DNA of 19,686 bases from the NCBI GenBank assembly GCA_964563885.1, contig CAZLYX010000035.1, positions 1 through 19,686 of the forward strand, given 5' to 3'. Source of the stretch: CAZLYX01 sp964563885 (lineage in GTDB: Bacteria; Pseudomonadota; Gammaproteobacteria; Burkholderiales; Neisseriaceae). Within the stretch, counting starts at the first letter, position 1, and the number at the start of each line of letters is the position of its first letter. The notes under the pieces were generated by a model. The model was given only the letters and a program-made list of their open reading frames with translations, was not told the origin of the DNA and did not search any database. Below are positions 14,834-19,686 of this stretch, in pieces. The translations under genes and the position numbers were made by a program.

Positions 14834-16051
14834 TTAGCCCAAATCAAAGGCTTTATGTAATACGCGCGTGGCCAATTCCATGTATTTTTCATCGATTAAT
14901 ACAGAAACTTTAATTTCAGAAGTAGAGATCATTTGAATGTTGATGCCTTCTTCTGCCAATGTGCGGAACATTCTAGAGGCCACACCCGCGTGTGAACGCA
15001 TACCCATACCCACAATAGATACTTTGCATACAGTGTCATCACCAGTAATGTCGGTAGAGCCAATGCTTTCTTGCAAATCTTGAAGCAGTTTTAACGTGGT
15101 TTTCAAATCACCGCGTGGCACAGTAAATGAAAAGTCTGTCGTACCTTCAGCGCCAACGTTTTGGATAATCATATCCACTTCAATATTGGCATCGGCAACC
15201 GTGCCGAGGATTTGGTAAGCAATACCGGGTTTATCGGGCACGCCGCGCACGTTGATGCGGGCTTGATTTTTGTCGAATGCAATGCCTTGTACGGCCGCTT
15301 TTTCCATTTTTTCGTCCTCTTCAAAGGTAATTAACGTGCCGTTGCCGCCTTCTTGAATGCTGCTTAATACGCGCAGACGGACTTTATATTTGCCAGCAAA
15401 TTCTACTGCACGAATTTGCAATACTTTTGAACCTAAACTGGCCAATTCCAGCATTTCTTCAAAAGTGATGGTGTCGAGACGCCGCGCCTCAGGCACCACA
15501 CGTGGATCGGTGGTGTAAACGCCGTCTACATCCGTGTAGATTTGGCATTCTTCGGCAGATAATGCTGCTGCCATGGCAACGGCAGAAGTGTCTGAGCCGC
15601 CACGACCTAAGGTTGCAATATCGCCATTGCTGTCAATACCTTGAAAACCAGCCACAATCACCACTTTTCCAGCCTTTAAATCGGCCTGTACTTTGGTGCC
15701 GTCGATGTTTTCGATGCGGGCTTTATTGTGTGAACAATTGGTTTGTACGGGTATTTGCCAACCAGTGTAGCTTTTAGCATCAATGCCAATATCTTTTAAT
15801 GCCATTGCCAATAAGCCAATAGTGACTTGTTCGCCCGTGGATAAAATGACATCTAATTCGCGTGGGTCGGGGGATTCTTGCATTTCGTGCGCCAAGGCCA
15901 CCAAACGGTTGGTTTCACCACTCATGGCTGAAACCACCACCACCACGTCATAACCTTCGGCGCGGGTTTTGGCAACGCGTTGCGCAACGTTTTTAATACG
16001 CTCGGGAGAGCCGACTGATGTGCCGCCGTATTTTTGTACGATTAACGCCAT
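14834..16051 (-). CDS. lysC: Aspartate kinase
   Basis: 405 residues from the ATG at 16051 (MALIVQKYGGTSVGS), the conserved start of monofunctional aspartokinases; the open frame continues 49 codons upstream, but that part shows no homology character. Phosphorylates aspartate, the first step toward lysine, threonine, methionine and diaminopimelate. Kinase motifs: KYGGTSVG at the N-terminus, VSAMSGETN, STGEQVT and LGRGGSDTSAVAMA; two C-terminal ACT domains follow (GIAFDKNQARINVRGVPDKPG and VCKVSIVGMGMRSHAGVASRMF), the sites of feedback control by lysine/threonine in this class. The gene is monocistronic, closed by its own terminator. No lysine riboswitch is recognisable upstream. Confidence 0.95.
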   Translation of the reverse strand: MALIVQKYGGTSVGSPERIKNVAQRVAKTRAEGYDVVVVVSAMSGETNRLVALAHEMQESPDPRELDVILSTGEQVTIGLLAMALKDIGIDAKSYTGWQIPVQTNCSHNKARIENIDGTKVQADLKAGKVVIVAGFQGIDSNGDIATLGRGGSDTSAVAMAAALSAEECQIYTDVDGVYTTDPRVVPEARRLDTITFEEMLELASLGSKVLQIRAVEFAGKYKVRLRVLSSIQEGGNGTLITFEEDEKMEKAAVQGIAFDKNQARINVRGVPDKPGIAYQILGTVADANIEVDMIIQNVGAEGTTDFSFTVPRGDLKTTLKLLQDLQESIGSTDITGDDTVCKVSIVGMGMRSHAGVASRMFRTLAEEGINIQMISTSEIKVSVLIDEKYMELATRVLHKAFDLG

Positions 16052-16226
16052 TTTTTCTTGCTTTCTATTGATAACAATTTGAGTAATACAACAATGTTTG
16101 GCTGTGCTACATAAATCCAGCCAGATATTATCACTAAACTTGGCTTGGAAAACAAGGGCAGGGCAGCGAAAACGCTGGGAAAATATTGATAATACCAAGT
16201 GAATGTTTGATTGTGTGCCAAATAAG

Positions 16227-16261
16227 TTTCAGGCAGCCTCAAGTGTTGAAGCTGCCTGAAA
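16227..16261. repeat. Inverted pair of a variant DUS dialect
   Basis: TTTCAGGCAGC (16227-16237) and GCTGCCTGAAA (16251-16261), with a 13-nt loop. The left half extends to TTCAGGCAGCCT, the complement of AGGCTGCCTGAA, which is the AG-simDUS dialect of Simonsiella; the other arm has A for G at one position. All other perfect copies in the window are the AGGCTACCTGAA form. Confidence 0.7.
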
Positions 16262-16333
16262 AGGTTTTGGCTTATTGCTGATTTATGATTTAGCTTGTTA
16301 TCCAGCTTGTTATAAAGAGTATTAGGAAAGCCT

Positions 16334-16368
16334 TAGCTAGCCTTTTATTATAGATTAGGCTACCTGAA
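16334..16368 (-). repeat. Perfect DUS with degraded partner downstream of rph
   Basis: AGGCTACCTGAA at 16357-16368 faces TTAGCTAGCCT at 16334-16344, a mutated DUS half. It probably once formed the rph terminator hairpin; pairing is now limited to the central AGGCTA. Confidence 0.5.
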
Positions 16369-16399
16369 ATAAATTATATCTAATAAGCATCAATACAAT

Positions 16400-17128
16400 T
16401 TAAGCTTGGCCTAAAGCCTGTTGTTGGGCAATCAATAATTCGCCAATCCCTTTTTGACCTAGCGCCAGCAACTCGTTTAATTCTTGCGGGCTAAAAGGTG
16501 CGCCCTCAGCCGTGCCCTGAATTTCAATAATACCGCCAGAAGCCGTCATCACCAAATTAACATCGCTGTCGCATCCAGAATCTTCTGGATAATCTAAATC
16601 CAACAATGGCACGCCGCCCACCACGCCTAAAGACACTGCCGCCACCGCTTCACGAATTGGGTTTTGCACCAACATACCCGCCGCCATAATTTTATTAATC
16701 GCCATGCTCAACGCCACAAATGCGCCCGTAATACTGGCAGTGCGCGTGCCACCATCGGCTTGAATAACGTCGCAATCAATCAAAATTTGACGCTCGCCCA
16801 GCTTGTTTAAATCAACCACCGCGCGCAATGAACGACCAATTAAACGCTGAATTTCTTGCGTGCGCCCACTTTGTTTGCCTGCCGCAGCTTCGCGACGCAT
16901 GCGCGAATTGGTAGAAGCGGGCAACATGCCATATTCAGCCGTTACCCAGCCTTGATCTTTACCACGCAAAAAAGGCGGTAAATTTTCATCAATACTGGCG
17001 GTGCAAATCACCTTAGTGTTGCCGCACTCGATTAAGCATGAGCCATCAGTATGAGGCAGATAATTAGGCGTAATGATAATGTTGCGCAAGGCATCGGCAG
17101 CGCGAGAAGTGCGAATATAGGCAGTCAT
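16400..17128 (-). CDS. rph: Ribonuclease PH
   Basis: 242 residues (E. coli family length 238). Phosphorolytic 3'-exoribonuclease that trims tRNA precursors; forms a hexameric ring in the cytoplasm. Diagnostic segments: KVICTASIDENLPPFLRGKDQGWVTAEY (given in parts: KVICTASIDE, LRGKDQGWVTAEYGMLP), SGRTQEIQRLIGRSLRAV with the phosphate-site Arg, DCDVIQADGGTRTASITGA, and DLDYPEDSGCDSDVNLVMT with the catalytic Asp pair. It starts at 17128, 116 bp from the divergent yicC, the same divergent pairing known from E. coli. A TGATATAAT extended -10 element lies 45 bp upstream. Confidence 0.95.
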   Translation of the reverse strand: MTAYIRTSRAADALRNIIITPNYLPHTDGSCLIECGNTKVICTASIDENLPPFLRGKDQGWVTAEYGMLPASTNSRMRREAAAGKQSGRTQEIQRLIGRSLRAVVDLNKLGERQILIDCDVIQADGGTRTASITGAFVALSMAINKIMAAGMLVQNPIREAVAAVSLGVVGGVPLLDLDYPEDSGCDSDVNLVMTASGGIIEIQGTAEGAPFSPQELNELLALGQKGIGELLIAQQQALGQA

Positions 17129-17172
17129 GTTTTGGCTTTCGTTTTCAATTAATGATAATCGGATCGACGCTG

Positions 17173-17200
17173 ATTATATCACGCACAGATGTGTTATATT
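17173..17200. promoter_or_regulatory. Divergent extended -10 promoters of rph and yicC
   Basis: Minus strand: TGATATAAT at 17181-17173, 45 bp from the rph start. Plus strand: TGTTATATT at 17192-17200, 45 bp from the yicC start. Both fit the extended -10 form TGnTATAAT (the second with one mismatch) and neither has a well-placed -35. They are only 10 bp apart, so polymerase binding at the two should be mutually exclusive. Confidence 0.5.
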
Positions 17201-17244
17201 TCAAGCACTTTTTACACATATATTTCAGCAGGAGCTAAACCATT

Positions 17245-18120
17245 ATGAGCATCCACAGCATGACAGGCTTTGCCAATGTAGCGGGCGAATGCGGCAGCAA
17301 ACGCATTAATCTTGAATTACGCGCCGTAAACCATCGTTATCTCGATGTGCAATTTAAAATGCCCGATGATTTGCGCCAACTCGAAAGCACATTGCGCGAA
17401 GCCATTGCCAAAAACGCAGTACGCGGCAAAATTGAATGTCGCATACAAATTCAAACCATAGAAGCGGGCGCTTCAGGTAGCCTAAACTTTAATCAAGAGC
17501 TGGTAAAACAACTGGCCAAATTAAACAAAAAATGGCTTAAAAAACACAACGGCTTAGGCAAGCTCACCGTGGCCGACATTCTAAAATACCCTGGCGTAAT
17601 CGCCAGCCAAAATGAAGATGAAGAAGCGTTTACCCAAACCATTCACACATTACTTGGGCAAGCCTTAATAGGCTTTGCCGCCGCACGCCGCCGTGAAGGC
17701 GAAAAAATGCAACAGCATTTACTTGAGCGATTGGCCGAAATGGAAATGATTATTGCCGCCCTGGAAACCCGTTTTCCAGAATTGCTACAAGCCCACTTAG
17801 ACAAAGTGCGCATCCGTTTGCAAGAAGCCTTACAAAACATAGACGACAGCCGGCTACAACAAGAATTTGTTATGTTTATGCAAAAAGCAGATGTAGACGA
17901 AGAATTTAGCCGCCTACGCACCCACATCGCCGAAGTGCGCCGCATTGCCACCGAAAGCAAAGGCGGCGTGGGCAAACGTTTAGACTTTTTAATGCAAGAG
18001 CTAAACCGCGAAGCCAACACCTTGGGCAGCAAAGCCATTGCCGCCGAATGCACCCAAGCTTCTGTAGAGCTAAAAGTATTAATCGAACAAATGCGCGAGC
18101 AAGTGCAGAATATTGAGTAA
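17245..18120 (+). CDS. yicC: YicC-family endoribonuclease
   Basis: 291 residues (E. coli YicC 287). N-terminal MSIHSMTGFANVAGECGSK and INLELRAVNHRYLDVQFKMP are the YicC_N signature; the C-terminal DVDEEFSRLRTHIAEVRR and KRLDFLMQELNREANTLGSKA segments are the DUF1732 signature, with long charged helices in between (residues about 130-200). The family cleaves RNA and has been linked to small-RNA turnover. GGAG lies 10 nt before the ATG. It carries one perfect DUS inside the coding region (17472-17483, encoding SGSL) and is followed by a DUS hairpin. Divergent from rph. Confidence 0.94.
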   Translation: MSIHSMTGFANVAGECGSKRINLELRAVNHRYLDVQFKMPDDLRQLESTLREAIAKNAVRGKIECRIQIQTIEAGASGSLNFNQELVKQLAKLNKKWLKKHNGLGKLTVADILKYPGVIASQNEDEEAFTQTIHTLLGQALIGFAAARRREGEKMQQHLLERLAEMEMIIAALETRFPELLQAHLDKVRIRLQEALQNIDDSRLQQEFVMFMQKADVDEEFSRLRTHIAEVRRIATESKGGVGKRLDFLMQELNREANTLGSKAIAAECTQASVELKVLIEQMREQVQNIE

Positions 18121-18145
18121 CAACGTGGGTTAGATTGATGTTTTG

Positions 18146-18181
18146 TTTCAGGTAGCCTTTTGAGTGAAAGGCTACCTGAAA
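18146..18181 (+). terminator. Inverted DUS pair after yicC
   Basis: 15-bp arms (18146-18160 and 18167-18181) with a 6-nt loop, containing DUS copies at 18147-18158 and 18169-18180, 26 bp past the yicC stop. Confidence 0.8.
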
Positions 18182-18249
18182 GCTTATGATGGAATGACAA
18201 TGATTGTTTGGACACCATAAGAATCAGTTTATTGATTTATTGAGTTTGG

Positions 18250-18449
18250 CTATGAAAATAGTTTTTTAACAAAAGCATTTTCCACACTAAAACCTCCAAC
18301 ACGCCCATGTCTTTAGGATGGCGCAAAGCATGAAATTTGATAAACATCCGCACCCAATGCGTATAAGCCCGCTCTGTAGACAAAGCAAAATGTTTGTACC
18401 GAACAAGCCGCCCGCACTTGGTCTAACAGTTTAAGTTTAGGAGCTCCAT
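18250..18449 (-). pseudogene. Remnant of an integron integrase (IntI-like tyrosine recombinase), N-terminal domain only
   Basis: Minus-strand translation in pieces gives PKLKLLDQVRAACSVQ (18441-18394), then after one extra base at 18393 HFALSTERAYTHWVRMFIKF and HALRHPKDMGVLEV (18392-18291), then in another frame SVENAFVKKLFS and a stop at 18252-18250. This matches the N-terminal SAM-like core-binding domain of integron integrases; as I recall IntI1, it reads [39 protein letters not shown] and EVEAFLSWL. About 55 of the usual ~320-340 residues remain, with at least two frameshifts and no catalytic domain, so it is dead. A relative of XerC/D or a phage integrase is possible from this domain alone, but the RHP segment and the divergent attC cassette next door favour IntI. 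Confidence 0.75.
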
Positions 18450-18548
18450 TTGTTTATATTGTTCATAAAATCAGTATAACAACATAATAGCCATAGAAAG
18501 ATAGGCAATTTCTTGCATGACCAACAAGATTTTTCATGAAGTATTGTA

Positions 18549-18557
18549 TGTTATAAT
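18549..18557 (+). promoter_or_regulatory. Extended -10 promoter upstream of the PH-domain gene
   Basis: TGTTATAAT is a perfect TGnTATAAT extended -10, 63 bp upstream of the ATG; a second TATAAT follows at 18563-18568. No good -35 is present. By position between the integrase remnant and the first cassette, it could be an integron Pc promoter or a cassette-borne promoter. Confidence 0.5.
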
Positions 18558-18619
18558 ACGGATATAATATATAAAGAACGTTATCATATTATTTAAGTTT
18601 CATCAACCAAGGAAGAAAA

Positions 18620-19066
18620 ATGGCAAGTTATGTCGAAGGTGCACTGACAAAGGGCGAGCAGGTTATCTATCAGGGAAAGGTGAGTATTTGGTCACTGTCC
18701 CCTTTAATTATTATTGGACTTATCCTATTCTTCGTTTGGGGTCTTGGCCTTCTATTTTGGATTGCTGCGGCAATTAAATATTTCACAACTGAGCTCGCAA
18801 TCACCAACAAGCGCGTTATCGCAAAATTTGGTCTCGTAAGTCGATCCACAATTGAAATTAATCTTCAAAAAATTGAAAGTATTCAAGTTAATCAGGGAAT
18901 TCTTGGTCGTATTTTAAATTATGGTTCGATAGTTGTTTCTGGCGCTGGAAATCCTCAAGCTCCAATTCCTGGTATTTCTAGCCCGTTGCAGTTCCGTCGT
19001 GCGTTTGTCGATACACAAGAAAGCAATAGTCCTTCTCAAACCGTCGCTCAGGTTGCAACGGTCTAA
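18620..19066 (+). CDS. PH-domain membrane protein (YdbS/bPH_2 family), integron gene cassette
   Basis: 148 residues. After MASYVEGALTKGEQVIYQGK, a hydrophobic block at about residues 26-52 (LSPLIIIGLILFFVWGLGLL) forms one or two membrane segments. Residues about 58-128 form a bacterial PH domain of the DUF304/bPH_2 type: LAITNKRVIAKFGLVSRSTI, EINLQKIESIQVNQGILGRI, NYGSIVVSGAG. A polar tail ends ATV. Function of these proteins is not established; they sit at the inner membrane. The ribosome-binding site AAGGAAGA is 4-5 nt before the ATG. The TAA stop lies inside the attC R'' box (GTCTAAC), which is typical of integron cassette genes. The cassette could span 18581-19114 if the 5' crossover is at ACG/TTATC. 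Confidence 0.85.
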   Translation: MASYVEGALTKGEQVIYQGKVSIWSLSPLIIIGLILFFVWGLGLLFWIAAAIKYFTTELAITNKRVIAKFGLVSRSTIEINLQKIESIQVNQGILGRILNYGSIVVSGAGNPQAPIPGISSPLQFRRAFVDTQESNSPSQTVAQVATV

Positions 19067-19120
19067 CATTGCAGTCAAGTGGACTTGCCTACGGCAAGCC
19101 GCTTACTTTGTCCGTTAACC
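19061..19120 (+). other. attC recombination site (59-base element)
   Basis: 60 bp bounded by R'' GTCTAAC (19061-19067, perfect RYYYAAC) and R' GTTAACC (19114-19120, GTTRRRY with one mismatch). Inside, the left half TCAAGTGGACTTGCC (19075-19089) pairs with the right half GGCAAGCCGCTTA (19093-19105), with one G-T pair and one unpaired A at 19083, like the extrahelical base of folded attC sites; the loop is TAC. Length, boxes, stem and overlap with the stop codon all fit a classical attC. Confidence 0.85.
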
Positions 19121-19131
19121 CATACCAGCCC

Positions 19132-19175
19132 ACAGCTCCGCGCCGTCAGGCGGAAGCTGACGTTGTTTGAGCTGT
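19132..19175. repeat. Nested inverted repeat after the attC
   Basis: Outer arms ACAGCTC (19132-19138) and GAGCTGT (19169-19175), inner arms CGTCAG (19144-19149) and CTGACG (19157-19162), loop 7 nt. It lies in a GC-rich patch unlike its surroundings. It lacks core sites, so it is not called attC. Possibly a structured RNA or terminator-like hairpin without a T-run. Confidence 0.45.
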
Positions 19176-19323
19176 AGCGAGTTTAGGCAGTTTTCGAGGG
19201 GTGGTGCGGGGCTGGAGACGTGGAGACTATATTAGCGCTTAAATCCCAAAAAAATTACCGTTATTTCAACCTCTAGCGTCGTATTAATTCAATAGTTTGC
19301 TATATAATTAATAGTAAATTGGA

Positions 19324-19527
19324 TCAAAAAAGATCGGCGTGACTACCCGTCATTTCTAAACGCAGCACATCTTGGCCATCTTCTGTGCTTGATTTTGCAT
19401 AGATAAGTAGCCAATCTGGCTTAATATGATAATCCCGAAAACCCGTTAGATTACCGACCAAAGCATGGTCGCGGCAGCTGGCTGGCAGCGGCTGGTCATT
19501 TGCCAATAAGGTGACGATACTACCCAT
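19324..19527 (-). pseudogene. YafQ-type (RelE superfamily) toxin, N-terminally truncated
   Basis: 67 residues, beginning MGSIVTLLANDQPLP. RDHALVGNLTGFRDYHIKPD, WLLIY and the end LEMTGSHADLF match the C-terminal two thirds of YafQ-like mRNA interferases (E. coli YafQ, from memory: KDHPLQGSWKGYRDAHVEPD, WILIYK, RTGTHAALF), including the catalytic-region His residues. About 24 N-terminal residues are missing: upstream, the frame has no matching sequence, only the unrelated SLNEWLAEDTSYFYG in another frame. No antitoxin gene is adjacent. Reverse orientation within the integron relic is common for toxin-antitoxin cassettes. A short functional form from this ATG cannot be ruled out. Confidence 0.7.
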
Positions 19528-19546
19528 AAAAATAAGATGTATCTTC

Positions 19547-19608
19547 AGCTAACCACTCATTCAAGCTCATTGCCCCAGCAGCCGCTGAATATAAACATAA
19601 GGTTTCAA
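19547..19608 (+). other. Degenerate attC-like site
   Basis: AGCTAAC (19547-19553), then ATTCAAGC (19559-19566), pairing with GCTGAAT (19584-19590) with one unpaired A, then GGTT at 19601-19604, which pairs with the AACC of the left side. Box spacing on the left equals that of known attC sites (as I recall aadA1: GTCTAACAATTCATTCAAGC), and total length is about 62 bp. The right boxes are poor, so it is either a decayed attC or chance. Confidence 0.4.
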
Positions 19609-19612
19609 TATC

Positions 19613-19686
19613 ATGCGTAAATACCTAATTACTTTAACTGTATTATTGGCTGCCTCTTTTGTGCAAGCAAAGGAATACGGCACTTA
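19613..19686 (+). CDS. Start of a secreted or periplasmic protein (partial)
   Basis: Open frame from the ATG at 19613 to the window edge, 24 codons: MRKYLITLTVLLAASFVQAK followed by EYGT. It is a clear Sec signal peptide: two positive residues, a hydrophobic core, and a VQA cleavage motif giving a mature start at KEYGT. AAGG lies 10 nt upstream. It begins immediately after the attC-like site, so it may be a further cassette gene or the resumption of chromosomal sequence. Function cannot be named. Confidence 0.7.
   Translation, partial: MRKYLITLTVLLAASFVQAKEYGT

Larger units (their letters stand above)
16052..16399. other. Intergenic region between rph and lysC
   Basis: 348 bp with no credible gene. 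It contains a hairpin made of a different DUS dialect (16227-16261) and one perfect DUS with a decayed partner (16334-16368). The lysC promoter must lie in the left half; no clear hexamers are seen. Confidence 0.5.
18250..19608 (+). mobile_element. Relic of a chromosomal integron (dead intI, PH-domain cassette, attC sites)
   Basis: The order is an integrase remnant on the minus strand, a promoter-containing spacer, a plus-strand gene ending in a 60-bp attC, a reverse-oriented toxin fragment, and a second attC-like site. This is the standard integron layout, with intI divergent from the cassette array. The right limit is uncertain. No perfect DUS occurs between 18181 and the window end, consistent with acquired DNA. 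Confidence 0.65.

Noticed and set aside
16052..16198. N-terminal extension of LysC by 49 residues.
   Set aside because: Aspartokinases start at MALIVQKYGG; the extension is Cys/Phe-rich and unlike the family.
17643..18218. 191-codon minus-strand open frame.
   Set aside because: Antisense to yicC and running through the DUS terminator; Ser/Arg-rich shadow without a recognisable domain.
19132..19175. A further attC site.
   Set aside because: It has nested arms but no RYYYAAC/GTTRRRY core boxes and no extrahelical base pattern.

Overview
The window looks like a chromosomal segment from a low-GC member of the Neisseriaceae. The main evidence is the 12-mer AGGCTACCTGAA / TTCAGGTAGCCT, of which I count 17 perfect copies. 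It is the DNA-uptake-sequence dialect described for Eikenella (AG-eikDUS). Fourteen copies form seven inverted pairs, mostly just after stop codons. The AT-rich composition argues against Eikenella itself and would fit a bee-gut, Snodgrassella-like relative, but I cannot assign a genus from sequence alone.

From right to left on the minus strand, 12583 to 3722 is a propionate-degradation (2-methylcitrate cycle) cluster: prpB, a short-chain dehydrogenase, prpC, acnD, prpF and ackA. From memory, the order apart from the dehydrogenase matches the meningococcal propionate cluster. PrpC joins propionyl-CoA and oxaloacetate, AcnD and PrpF replace PrpD in making 2-methyl-cis-aconitate, and PrpB yields pyruvate and succinate. 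AckA can link propionate or acetate to the acyl-phosphates. No prpE, prpR or acnB is in the window. Intrinsic terminators or DUS hairpins lie between most of these genes, so several separate transcripts are likely.

Downstream of ackA on the same strand are two cell-surface or secreted proteins: an 831-residue right-handed beta-helix protein with C-terminal RTX repeats (a type I secretion substrate) and the N-terminal part of a large adhesin-like protein with a (PVKPAPE)n repeat that runs off the left edge.

The region 13399-18120 is housekeeping: recX and gph (3 bp apart), lysC, rph, and yicC divergent from rph.

The right end (18250-19686) is accessory DNA and the most interesting part. It holds a frameshifted, truncated integron-integrase (IntI-like) remnant on the minus strand, a divergent PH-domain gene whose stop codon lies inside a textbook 60-bp attC site, a reverse-oriented YafQ-type toxin that has lost its N-terminus, a second, degenerate attC-like site, and the start of a secreted protein. 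I read this as the relic of a chromosomal integron with at least one intact gene cassette.
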